DNA of 35,196 bases from CAZEMR01 sp964513465 (GCA_964513465.1 CAZEMR010000030.1:1-35196), one strand, 5' to 3'; shown: positions 24,593 to 33,254, numbered from the stretch's first letter. The notes: a model not told the origin generated them from the sequence alone. Numbers and translations: made by a program.

Positions 24593-25933
24593 TTGATAAG
24601 ATTCTTATTTATATATATATCTGTCATCTCTCTGGCGATTGCACCCACGGCAGCCCAGGAGGGCGATCTACCCGTCGAAAAGGTCGATCTTCCCGCCCAG
24701 GTACGCATGATCCGCATCTATGGCGAGGGCGGCGAGGCCGATCCGCCCGTTGTGATTATCAATCCGGAGCGCAATGCGGTAGCGCCCGCAGTGGGCAGCA
24801 ATTCGATTATTATCGAATTCGACATCGATGCCCCGGTGCCGCCCAATTTATACGCAAAATTCGTACACTGTTCGGTGGATTGGGAGCCCGACGATAATGT
24901 TTTCATCAACAACGTAACCGGCAATCGCACCAGCAATATCGAATGGAAATCCGCGCCAACCCACGCCCGCTATTATAAATTCCGCGGCAGAATAGCAGCG
25001 CCCAATTCGCAGGTGAAATTTGAATATTCCGGCAACTGGAAGGTGCAGCTATACGAGATGTACGGCGGCGATGAGCCGATCGCCGAAGCGCGATTCTTCG
25101 TTGTAAAGCCGATCGCAGAGTGCGCAGTCGATCTCTATACGGATTTCTACGAACCGGCGTTTTCGGTTACCCGCACTTCGTATTCGGTCGAATGCCGCGT
25201 GCATAGCCGCGAATCTTTATTCGAAGCGCGGCTCAATACGGTGGTGGTCTATCGCAATCATCGCTGGCACGAACCATATGTTATCTCTCGCGATCCCGAC
25301 GAAGCAGGGCTGCGCAATCGTTTCCGCTACGATTTCCGAACCCGGGTAAGCGGATTCTCAACAGTCGAAAAATATTTCCGGATTGAAGGCATCCCGGCGG
25401 AAAACGGCTACCGGATACTCGACCTGACCAATATGGGCAATTATCCCTCTGTTGGCGGACTGATCCGCATGCCTTTCTCGGATTTTATTCGCAACGGTCA
25501 TTATAATTACTCCGACGACGACGGCGCAATGCTGACATGGAACGTGCCATCGTATTATGACGATTACGTTTACGTCGAGATGGTGCTCGATCCGGATTAC
25601 CATGTATCGCACGACGAGGTATTCGTTTCGGGGTCGTTCAATGGCTGGAACCCCGACGGAAGCTGGGCGATGTATTACGACGAGGAAACCCGACTTTATA
25701 AAATGCGGAACTGGATTCGCCGCGGCCGGCATAATTATCTTTATGGCAGCGGCCGCTACGACGTGGATATGGGGCAATTCGTGAATTATTCCTATGACGA
25801 ATTCGAAGGCAATACCGCCACCAGCAACCACACAATCTTAGCATTCGTATATTATCAGTCATTCGAAAACGGCGGCTATGATGCATTGATCGGAGTGGGA
25901 GCCGGCAACATATTTGGCAATGTCCGAAGATAA
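24593..25933 (+). CDS. type IX secretion system plug-like protein (DUF5103 family)
   Basis: A 446-residue exported protein with signal peptide MIRFLFIYISVISLAIAPTAA. Its first domain (28-172) fits the DUF5103/T9SS plug family: PPVVIINPERN, then a beta domain with LYAKFVHCSVDWEPD (87-100), WKSAPTHARYYKF and VKFEYSGNWKVQLYE (141-155), then ARFFVVKP. The second domain (about 180-440) has the family end pattern: VFVSGSFNGWNP...YKMRNWIRRGRHNYLYG (343-385), then EGNTATSNHTILAFVYYQ and YDALIGVG. In Flavobacterium the Plug protein closes the SprA translocon when idle. No SprA, PorV or other T9SS gene is in the window. The start is TTG with no Shine-Dalgarno sequence. The only alternative before the upstream in-frame stop is ATT at 24587. 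Confidence 0.8.
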   Translation: MIRFLFIYISVISLAIAPTAAQEGDLPVEKVDLPAQVRMIRIYGEGGEADPPVVIINPERNAVAPAVGSNSIIIEFDIDAPVPPNLYAKFVHCSVDWEPDDNVFINNVTGNRTSNIEWKSAPTHARYYKFRGRIAAPNSQVKFEYSGNWKVQLYEMYGGDEPIAEARFFVVKPIAECAVDLYTDFYEPAFSVTRTSYSVECRVHSRESLFEARLNTVVVYRNHRWHEPYVISRDPDEAGLRNRFRYDFRTRVSGFSTVEKYFRIEGIPAENGYRILDLTNMGNYPSVGGLIRMPFSDFIRNGHYNYSDDDGAMLTWNVPSYYDDYVYVEMVLDPDYHVSHDEVFVSGSFNGWNPDGSWAMYYDEETRLYKMRNWIRRGRHNYLYGSGRYDVDMGQFVNYSYDEFEGNTATSNHTILAFVYYQSFENGGYDALIGVGAGNIFGNVRR

Positions 25934-25971
25934 ATATATTATTTTTTTAAAATAATTATGAAGGGTTAATT

Positions 25972-26598
25972 ATGAAAAAAGTAAAACTCGACCAGATCTC
26001 CGATGATTTTGCCAGTCTGATTGAACGCCTTCGCGAGGGAAACCACAGATTTGTCGAAGTTTCGATTGAAGCAAAGGATTTCAACGAGCAGCGCAAAGAA
26101 CTCGTCACGGGTCAGAAGCCCGAAATAATCATGCTTACCTGCGCTGATTCCCGGGTGGTGCCGGAATATATTTTCGACAAAACCATAGGCGAGCTTTTTG
26201 TAATTCGCGAAGCAGGCAATGTTTTCGGCCACGTATCGCTGGGAAGCATCGAATACGCCGCGGGCAATCTGGGCTCGAAGATATTTATGGTGCTCGGCCA
26301 TACGCATTGCGGCGGGGTGACAGCCGCAATCGACGGCGCAGAGGATACGCCATTTATCAAAAAAATCGCCGAGGCCGTATCGCCGGCCGTAATTATTACA
26401 AAGGCAAAAGGGCTGCCCCGCGAAGAGACGATCAACGAGACTATCCGCGAGAACGTCCGCCTGCAGATGCAGAAATCCGTCGATACCAGTAATTTACTTC
26501 GCGAGTTGGTAGAAAAAGGCAGGCTTGCAATTATCGGCGGAATTTACGATCTTGAAACCGGCAAAGTCGAATTTCTCGACGATGCCATAGTCGCCTGA
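25972..26598 (+). CDS. beta-class carbonic anhydrase
   Basis: Zinc enzyme for reversible CO2 hydration to bicarbonate, 208 residues, cytosolic (no signal peptide). The zinc ligands and dyad are complete: C57-x-D59-S-R61 in TCADSRVVPE, then H110 and C113 in GHTHCGGVTAA. The family segment FVIREAGNVFGHVSLGSIEYAAGNLGSKIFMVLGH (76-110) is intact. The C-terminus YDLETGKVEFLDD is also typical. The ATG is preceded by AAGGG with seven bases spacing. It lies 38 bases after the plug-like gene and 23 bases before the Rieske-like gene, so the last two are very likely co-transcribed. That pairing is discussed as a separate finding. Confidence 0.95.
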   Translation: MKKVKLDQISDDFASLIERLREGNHRFVEVSIEAKDFNEQRKELVTGQKPEIIMLTCADSRVVPEYIFDKTIGELFVIREAGNVFGHVSLGSIEYAAGNLGSKIFMVLGHTHCGGVTAAIDGAEDTPFIKKIAEAVSPAVIITKAKGLPREETINETIRENVRLQMQKSVDTSNLLRELVEKGRLAIIGGIYDLETGKVEFLDDAIVA

Positions 26599-26621
26599 TA
26601 ATCAAAATCGGGGAGAACCTG

Positions 26622-27068
26622 ATGGAAAATCTATCCAAAAAACGCAGCTTTCTGCAGAGACTGATCGGCCGGTGTGCCACAGAATGCCCGGCCGACAGCT
26701 CCTGCTGGACTTATATCAACGGCGCGGTCGTGGTCGATCTCGATCTTGCGCCCGAGCTAAATGCAAACGGCAGGGCTATCCGGATCGAAGGCCGCGCGCT
26801 GCCTATCCGCCTCTTGCTGGTGCGCGCCGCCCAGGATAAATATGTAGCTCTTGAAAACCGCTGCACCCACAAAGGCCGGCGGATCGACCCGCTTGCGGGC
26901 GAAGACCTGGTGCAGTGCTGCTCGCTGGGCAAATCCACTTTCGACCTGGCCGGCCGCCGCATCGAGGGATCGGCTAATGATGATATAGCCATATATCCTG
27001 CCGAGCTACTGGATAATCGGCTAAAGATTACTCTTTTCGACGCGAAATTTCCCGGCGAGGCTTTTTAA
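26622..27068 (+). CDS. Rieske-like protein with incomplete cluster-binding motif
   Basis: A 148-residue soluble protein. Residues 63-140 follow the Rieske fold: RLLLVRAAQDKYVALENRCTHKGRRIDP, then VQCCSLGKSTFDLAGRRIEG, then IYPAELLDNRLKITLFD. Box 1 is C81-T-H83, as needed for a [2Fe-2S] cluster. Box 2, normally C-P-x-H-G-S-x-F-D, reads C99-C100-S-L-G-K-S-T-F-D, so the second histidine is absent. Three further cysteines lie near the N-terminus (C18, C22, C28 in RCATECPADSSCW). I have a memory of similar CCSxxKSTFD proteins in Bacteroidetes, but could not check it. The ATG follows a strong GGGGAG. The stop shares TTAA with the stop of the convergent ATPase gene. Whether it binds a cluster is open. 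Confidence 0.8.
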   Translation: MENLSKKRSFLQRLIGRCATECPADSSCWTYINGAVVVDLDLAPELNANGRAIRIEGRALPIRLLLVRAAQDKYVALENRCTHKGRRIDPLAGEDLVQCCSLGKSTFDLAGRRIEGSANDDIAIYPAELLDNRLKITLFDAKFPGEAF

Positions 27069-29731
27069 ATTTTCTCGCGACCCTGCCGAAATATCTTGAT
27101 AAGCTGGATCGTAACGAGCGGCAGAAGGCTGACGATGCCTATCATCGCCCACATCCCGGGCGTGAGCTCGCGGAAGGAGAGCACCTCGCTGAGGCCGGGA
27201 GCAAAATACGCGCCGAAAAGCGCCACGATGCAGAACGACAGCGCCCACCATATATATTTATTGCGGGTGATCTGATTGTTCAGAATATTTTCATTGTCAT
27301 CCCGTTGATTGAATACATGCCAGAATTGCGCAAGCGCAAGCGAAAAGAATGTGATATTATTCGTGATTTCCTGCGAGTAACCGAAATAAGTCCTTGATGC
27401 CACATAAATTCCCGTCACATAAAATGCGATGATTATTCCGAAAAGGCCGATCTCCAGCCAGTGAGTGCGGGTGACGATTGCTTCGGAGGGGTCTTTGGGC
27501 GGTTTGTTCATCACCTCTGGATTGCCCTGCCCGAGCGCCAGCGCCAGTGCGGGAAATACATCGGATAATAAATTCAGAAACAGCAATTGAAGCGGCAACA
27601 GGGGCAATTCGAAGAACGAAAAGCTGATCGCCGCAATGAGCAATATCTCGGCCAGATGATACGATAGCTGATATGCGATAAATTTGCGGATATTACCAAA
27701 TATTATGCGCCCCTGGCGTACCGCCTCGACTATTGACGAGAAGGAGTCGTCGGTGAGCACCATGTCGGCTACCTCGCGGGCGGCCTGGGTGCCGCGCTCG
27801 CCCATTGCGATGCCGATGTCGGCTTTTTTCAGCGCGGGGGTATCGTTCACTCCGTCGCCGGTGACGCCGACAATTTCTCCGGCCTCCTGGAAATCCTCGA
27901 CTACCTTCAGCTTGCGGCCCGGATCGATTCGAGCAAATACCGGCGTTTCGACAATCCGGCTATTGCTTTCTTCGCCTTCGACAAGGTATTTATCAAGATT
28001 TTTGCCGCGGACGACAGAATCGTCCTCGTCGGCGATATTCAGCCGCTCGGCGATATTGAACGAGGTCGCCGGGTGGTCGCCGGTTATCATTACGACTTTG
28101 ATTCCTGCGCGGTGGCAATCCTCGATTGCAGGCCTGACCTCTTCGCGCGGCGGATCGATGAACCCCACGAGACCGAGGAATATCATATTTTCAACGAATT
28201 CATCTCGGTCGGCAAGCTCCTCGTTGCCGCTTTTATCGACCTCGCGATAAGCATAGGCCAGCACCCGCAGCCCTTTCGAGGAAAGCTCGTCGTTGGCGCC
28301 GAGCCATTCCTCGCGATCCTCCCCGCCAAGTTCGCGCACGCCGCCGGGAGTCCTTATCCGGTCGCAGAGCCTGATTATCGCCTCGGCCGCGCCTTTGGAT
28401 GAAATATAATATTTGTCATCAATTTCATTAATTGTGCCCATCATTTTGGATTCTGATTCGAATGGGTCTTCATTTACCCGATTTTTTTCTTTCGAATTTT
28501 TATAAAAATCCTCATCCAGAGCTTTTGCATATTCCAGCAGCGCGATTTCGAGCGGATCGCCATCGTGGCCGCCTTCGATCTTCGCATTATTGCAGAATAC
28601 CGAAATGCGGGTGAAGTGGCGCAGAATTTCCTCATCCGGGTCGCCCTGGATTTGCGGTTGGCCGCTCTTCCATTTAATTTCGTGCGATTCCGCGGTCGTT
28701 CGTATAACGCTGACCGTAAGCTGGTTCTCGGTCAGGGTGCCCGTTTTATCGGTGCAGATCACGGTGGTTTCGCCAAGCGTCTCGACCGCCGAGAGCCTTT
28801 TGACGATGACATTCCGTTCGGCCAGCCGGAGCATCCCCCGCGCGAGCGCAATGCTGGCCACCACTGGCAGCCCCTCGGGTATTGCGGCTATTGCCCATGC
28901 CACGGCGGTCTGGAACATTAAATATAATTCCTTGCCGCCAAGCCAGCCTAATGCAAAAAATGCCGCCGCCAGCCCCCCGATTATCCAGATCAGGCGGTGG
29001 GTGAGCCGGTTCAGCTTGCGGTTGAGCGGCAGCTCTTCCTCGCCGGCCTCTTCGACCATTCGCGAGATGTCGCCGATTTGGGTGTCCATACCGGTCTCGG
29101 TGACCACAGCGCGGGCGTTTCCATGGGTTATCGAAGTGCCTTTGTAGATCATATTCGTGCGGTCGGGCAGCGAGGTGTCCTCGTCGATAGCATCGCAGTG
29201 TTTTTCGACCGGGACGGATTCGCCTGTAAGCGGGGCTTCGTCGACCTTAAGCTCGGACGAATCGACCACGCGGGCGTCGGCAGGGACGACGTCGCCTGCC
29301 TCCATATATAATATATCGCCGGGGACAAGATTGACCGAGTCGATGTCCGTCTTGCTGCCATCGCGGATAACCGTGGCCATGATTTTGTCCATCTCCTTGA
29401 GCGCATTCATCGAGGTTTTGGCGCGGTATTCCATCCAGAATCCGATTATCACATTCAGCAGAATCACCACGGTGATAGCTATTCCTTCGGGGACGTCACC
29501 CATGATGAACGACACCACTGTCGCGGCTGCCAGCAGATAAATCACCGGATTATTGACCTGGTCGAGCAGGATTTCGAATATGCCCTTTTCCTCTTTTTTG
29601 CGGAGCTCGTTGGGGCCGTATTTATCTCGGCGCCGGGCGGCTTCTTTGGGGTCGAGTCCACGCTCGGCGTCGGATTCGAGGCGACCGACAACTTCATCTT
29701 TATCAATAGAATAATATTTAGTTTTGCTCAT
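27065..29731 (-). CDS. P2-type cation-transporting ATPase, probably calcium
   Basis: Inner-membrane ion pump of 888 residues. It has the N-terminal cation-ATPase domain (YYSIDKDEVVGRLESDAERGL), actuator motif TGES (169-172), M4 motif PEGLP (285-289), phosphorylation motif DKTGTLT with D328, and hinge GDGVND (625-630). Residues that bind calcium at site II in SERCA and SPCA have counterparts: E286 in M4, and N720 and D724 in M6 (LNLLSDVFPALALALG). At the site I position, SERCA N768 corresponds to H692 here, although E695 matches E771. That suggests one transported ion per cycle, as in SPCA/PMR1 pumps; Ca2+ or Mn2+ is therefore inference. The leader is AATTATTTAAAAAA without a Shine-Dalgarno sequence. 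It overlaps the Rieske-like gene by 4 bases. Confidence 0.94.
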   Translation of the reverse strand: MSKTKYYSIDKDEVVGRLESDAERGLDPKEAARRRDKYGPNELRKKEEKGIFEILLDQVNNPVIYLLAAATVVSFIMGDVPEGIAITVVILLNVIIGFWMEYRAKTSMNALKEMDKIMATVIRDGSKTDIDSVNLVPGDILYMEAGDVVPADARVVDSSELKVDEAPLTGESVPVEKHCDAIDEDTSLPDRTNMIYKGTSITHGNARAVVTETGMDTQIGDISRMVEEAGEEELPLNRKLNRLTHRLIWIIGGLAAAFFALGWLGGKELYLMFQTAVAWAIAAIPEGLPVVASIALARGMLRLAERNVIVKRLSAVETLGETTVICTDKTGTLTENQLTVSVIRTTAESHEIKWKSGQPQIQGDPDEEILRHFTRISVFCNNAKIEGGHDGDPLEIALLEYAKALDEDFYKNSKEKNRVNEDPFESESKMMGTINEIDDKYYISSKGAAEAIIRLCDRIRTPGGVRELGGEDREEWLGANDELSSKGLRVLAYAYREVDKSGNEELADRDEFVENMIFLGLVGFIDPPREEVRPAIEDCHRAGIKVVMITGDHPATSFNIAERLNIADEDDSVVRGKNLDKYLVEGEESNSRIVETPVFARIDPGRKLKVVEDFQEAGEIVGVTGDGVNDTPALKKADIGIAMGERGTQAAREVADMVLTDDSFSSIVEAVRQGRIIFGNIRKFIAYQLSYHLAEILLIAAISFSFFELPLLPLQLLFLNLLSDVFPALALALGQGNPEVMNKPPKDPSEAIVTRTHWLEIGLFGIIIAFYVTGIYVASRTYFGYSQEITNNITFFSLALAQFWHVFNQRDDNENILNNQITRNKYIWWALSFCIVALFGAYFAPGLSEVLSFRELTPGMWAMIGIVSLLPLVTIQLIKIFRQGREKI

Positions 29732-29963
29732 TTTTTTAAATAATTAATTGGAATAGAGTGATGGGATATATTATGGGGCAATATTAATAAATATTAGGTG
29801 CAAATCCAATTTTTGCTACAAATCAATCAGAACTCCTTCAAAATCGGTCAAATTTTCATCTATTTGCCAAATTTATCTTTTTTATTATTAAAAAATTAAT
29901 AGATTATTACAAATCATCGAATCCGGATTCAGCATTTCATTTTTTTATAAATTATAAATACAT

Positions 29964-32060
29964 ATGCCGGTTCTGAAAAAATCCAGCCAACTCAAAAAAG
30001 AGCTTCGACTGATAGACGTTTACGCCATCGCCACGGGCACCACGCTCAGCGCGGGATTCTTCCTGCTGCCGGGGCTGGCAGCCAAATTCGCGGGCCCGGC
30101 GATGATACTGGCATATCTTCTCGCAGCCGTGCCACTGATCCCGGCTACTTTCAGCATTATCGAGCTGTCGACTGCGATGCCGCGTGCCGGCGGGGTTTAC
30201 TATTTTCTCGACCGCACCCTGGGGCCGGTGTTCGGCACAATCGGCGGGATTGGCACATGGTGCGCTTTGGTGCTCAAGGTGGCTTTTGCCTTAGTGGGCA
30301 TGGGGACATATATCGGGATATTCATCCCCGGGCTGCCGGTAGTACCAATAGCCGTGGGGCTTGCGATAGCCCTCGGCGTGGTCAATATCTTCGGCGCAAA
30401 GCGCAGCGGCCAGCTTCAATTATTCCTCGTAATCGGGCTGCTTTTTCTGCTGATGCTATTTATCGGAAAAGGCTTTGCGGATATTGATTACTCCCGCTTC
30501 ACTGATTTTTTCGGAAAGGGATTCGACGCGCTCATCAGCACCACCGGCATTGTATATATAAGCTATGTGGGCGTGACTAAGGTCGCCAGCCTCTCCGAAG
30601 AGATTCGCAATCCCGAACGGAACATCCCGCTGGGAGTATTGCTTGCGCTCGGTACGGCAATGATTATCTATGCGCTGGGCACCACGATTATGGTCGGCGT
30701 GCTTCCAATGGAAGAGCTGGCCGGCAGCATCACCCCTGTGGCCGACGCCGGCCGCGCGATATTCGGATTCACAGGCGCTGCGGCCCTGGCCGTGGCGGCT
30801 CTGCTGGCGTTCACATCTGTGGCCAATGCCGGGACGATGAGCGCCTCGCGCTATCCGATGGCGATGAGCCGTGATTACCTGCTGCCCCACGCATTCCATA
30901 AGCTCAGCAAGCACGGTATGCCTCATATATCCATAATCGTTACCGTCGGCGCGCTGGTAGCAATTCTGATATTTCTCAATCCCACGGGCATTGCCAAGCT
31001 GGCAAGCGCATTCCAACTATTGATGTTCGCACTGGTCTGCCTGGCGGTCATCGTCATGCGCGAAAGCCGTATCGAATCCTACGATCCCGGATTCCGCTCG
31101 CCGTTCTATCCCTGGATGCAGATTATGGGCATACTCGCGCCGATGTGGCTCATTTACGAAATGGGAATAATGCCGATTGCGTTCAGCGTGGGAATTATTA
31201 TTGTCGGAATCGTCTGGCATAATTATTACGCAAAGGACAAAGTCGCCCGCTGCGGAGCGATATATCACATATTCGAACGCCTCGGACGCCGCCGCTACGA
31301 GGGTCTCGACCGCGAGCTGCGCGGCATTCTCAAAGAAAAGGGCCTGCGCGAGGAAGACCCCTTCGACAGCATCATCTCCCGCTCGCTGGTTATTGATTTC
31401 GAAAATGAAAAGATTGTCAATTATACAGAAATTCTTGGCCAGGTGGGACATTGGATGTCGCAGCTAATCCCGCTCGAAAGCGACGAAATCCGCCATAAAT
31501 TTCTCGAGGGTACCCGCCTCGGAGCCACCCCGGTTACCCACGGCGTCGCGTTGCCGCACTTCCGGCTCGACAGCATCGACGTATCCGAGCTGGTAATCGT
31601 CCGGTCGCGCACCGGGATTGCAATCGAGCTGGACAACCCGCTCAGCGACCACGGAGTAGAGGAGGCCACCGTATTCGCAATATTCTTCCTTGTCAGCCCC
31701 GAAAAAGACCCCGCTCAGCACCTGCGCATACTTGCCCAGATCGCAGGCCGGGTGGACGACGACAGCTTCGCCCGCGAGTGGTTCGACGCCCGCAACGAGC
31801 ACGAAATAAAAGAGGCCGTGCTGCACGACGACCGCTTCCTCTCGTTCGTTGTCAGCAGCGAGAACGACACCCAGATGCTCGCCGGCAAGGCATTGCGCGA
31901 GATAACCATACCCGAAGGCGGCCTTGTGGCAATGATCCGCCGCCACGGCCAGACCCTGGTGCCCAAGGGCAACACAGTGCTCCACGAGGGCGACCGCGTC
32001 ACCTTCATAGGCGATCAGCCCAGCCTCGCCGAGCTAAGGCGTACCTATCTGAGGGAGTGA
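29964..32060 (+). CDS. APC-family permease fused to PTS EIIA-like and RCK_C domains
   Basis: A three-part membrane protein of 698 residues. Residues 15-425 form an APC-superfamily amino acid permease with about twelve helices (LRLIDVYAIATGTTLSAGFFLLPGLAA and EEIRNPERNIPLGVLLALGT are family signatures). Residues 465-625 resemble a fructose/mannitol-type PTS EIIA domain, with the active-site-like histidine H532 in GVALPHFR. Residues 635-695 form a TrkA-C/RCK_C domain (ITIPEGGLVAMIRRHGQTLVPKGNTVLHEGDRVTFIG), known to bind small ligands and gate transporters. The protein is therefore likely a transporter controlled from the cytosol. Substrate is unknown. The leader has no Shine-Dalgarno sequence. 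The gene is divergent from the ATPase; the 232-base A/T-rich gap between them shows nothing else. It is convergent with the TlpA-like gene. Confidence 0.9.
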   Translation: MPVLKKSSQLKKELRLIDVYAIATGTTLSAGFFLLPGLAAKFAGPAMILAYLLAAVPLIPATFSIIELSTAMPRAGGVYYFLDRTLGPVFGTIGGIGTWCALVLKVAFALVGMGTYIGIFIPGLPVVPIAVGLAIALGVVNIFGAKRSGQLQLFLVIGLLFLLMLFIGKGFADIDYSRFTDFFGKGFDALISTTGIVYISYVGVTKVASLSEEIRNPERNIPLGVLLALGTAMIIYALGTTIMVGVLPMEELAGSITPVADAGRAIFGFTGAAALAVAALLAFTSVANAGTMSASRYPMAMSRDYLLPHAFHKLSKHGMPHISIIVTVGALVAILIFLNPTGIAKLASAFQLLMFALVCLAVIVMRESRIESYDPGFRSPFYPWMQIMGILAPMWLIYEMGIMPIAFSVGIIIVGIVWHNYYAKDKVARCGAIYHIFERLGRRRYEGLDRELRGILKEKGLREEDPFDSIISRSLVIDFENEKIVNYTEILGQVGHWMSQLIPLESDEIRHKFLEGTRLGATPVTHGVALPHFRLDSIDVSELVIVRSRTGIAIELDNPLSDHGVEEATVFAIFFLVSPEKDPAQHLRILAQIAGRVDDDSFAREWFDARNEHEIKEAVLHDDRFLSFVVSSENDTQMLAGKALREITIPEGGLVAMIRRHGQTLVPKGNTVLHEGDRVTFIGDQPSLAELRRTYLRE

Positions 32061-32083
32061 TATATAATATTTATATTTCCCTC
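32051..32083. terminator. possible bidirectional terminator between convergent genes
   Basis: An outer stem, GAGGGA (32051-32056) with TCCCTC (32078-32083), encloses an inner A/T stem, ATATA (32060-32064) with TATAT (32072-32076). It covers the stops of both the permease and the TlpA-like gene. No long T-run follows in either direction, so activity is uncertain. Confidence 0.35.
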
Positions 32084-33254
32084 AAAGTGCGGCGGTGATT
32101 ATGGAGTCGAGATATTTATGCATGCCCTCGCCATAGCCGCTGTGGGAGTGCACGATCTTCCCGTCCCGACCGATTATGAAAAACGAGGGATAGCCGCTTA
32201 CCTGATACGAATCCGGCGTTTCCTTATCAACGAATATTATGGGATATTTGAATTCGTTATGCTCGAGGAATTTGGGCATTTTGTGTTTGTTTTCATTGTC
32301 ATGCGGATTAAGCCCCAGCACGACGACGTCTCTGCCGGCGAACTTGTCGGATATTTTGTTAATTTCTTTTATCGCCTGGATGCAGGGCTTGCAGCTCATA
32401 TACCAGTAGTCCAGCACGACTACTTTGCCACGGTAGTCCGACAGGTGAACTGACCGGCCATCCGGATAAGTCTCGCCAGCAAAGTCCGGCGCCGCCTCGC
32501 CCGGCCCGAGCATTGGTTTATGAGCTGCGGTTTTGGGATCGTATAATTCATATTTATAATCCAGCTTTTTGGCTTCTTCGAGTTTTTCGGCCATATGTTC
32601 TTTGTGATATTTATCGAATTTTATATTGGATAAATTCCATTCATTATATTGATAATTCCCCTGGAATTTCGCTTTGAAACGAATTTTTTCAATTACATTT
32701 TCAGTTTTCGAAACGAAATAAGATTTAAGCATTTCGGAATAATCTTCGTCGTCGGGATAATCAACATCTATCCGCCAGAAATCTCGGCCATCGATCGCAG
32801 TGTCGGAAACCGCAACCTGATGCAAAGTATCGGATACGGCCGAAACGATTTTTTCGGGATCGAGGAAATTGATTCGGATCAGTCCGTCGTCCCAGTTGCC
32901 TCCGAGCCAGCCTTTGGACGGACAGACTGTTTCATAAATCATTTTTTTTGTGTGCTGAATACTGAATTTCGATCCATCGATATAAAACTTATCCCAATCG
33001 GGGTCCTTGCCATACCATATCGCGGCATTTACGATCGAATCCTGCGGATCGCGGATCTGGATGCATTTCGCATCGACTGAATTAGTATCGTCCGAACTGA
33101 AGAATTTGAATCGGTATTCCACATCATAGCTGATCGACTGGTGAGCGGAGTAATTATCGGCGACTCGGCGTGCGATTTCTTCGGCCGTGGGCTTTTCGCT
33201 GGAGCAGGCGGTTATGACTATCAGTGCGGCAAGGCATAACATGATTTGTTTCAT
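32082..33254 (-). CDS. TlpA-like thioredoxin-fold lipoprotein
   Basis: An exported lipoprotein of 390 residues. The signal MKQIMLCLAALIVITAC has lipobox ITAC (lipidated C17). Residues 25-215 form a beta-rich domain (YSAHQSISYDVEYRFKFFS, YGKDPDWDKFYIDGSKFSIQHTKK) that recalls the LolA/LolB or lipoprotein-sorting fold; this is inference. Residues 250-388 are a TlpA/ResA-type thioredoxin domain with KVVVLDYWYMSCKPC (active C288 and C291), cis-proline P356 in GYPSFFII and IGRDGKIVHSHSGY. It probably acts in periplasmic disulfide or cytochrome-c thiol chemistry. The start at 33254 was chosen because it puts the signal peptide first and has AAAGGT nine bases upstream. An in-frame ATG at 33338 would add 28 residues before it. 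Confidence 0.87.
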   Translation of the reverse strand: MKQIMLCLAALIVITACSSEKPTAEEIARRVADNYSAHQSISYDVEYRFKFFSSDDTNSVDAKCIQIRDPQDSIVNAAIWYGKDPDWDKFYIDGSKFSIQHTKKMIYETVCPSKGWLGGNWDDGLIRINFLDPEKIVSAVSDTLHQVAVSDTAIDGRDFWRIDVDYPDDEDYSEMLKSYFVSKTENVIEKIRFKAKFQGNYQYNEWNLSNIKFDKYHKEHMAEKLEEAKKLDYKYELYDPKTAAHKPMLGPGEAAPDFAGETYPDGRSVHLSDYRGKVVVLDYWYMSCKPCIQAIKEINKISDKFAGRDVVVLGLNPHDNENKHKMPKFLEHNEFKYPIIFVDKETPDSYQVSGYPSFFIIGRDGKIVHSHSGYGEGMHKYLDSIITAAL

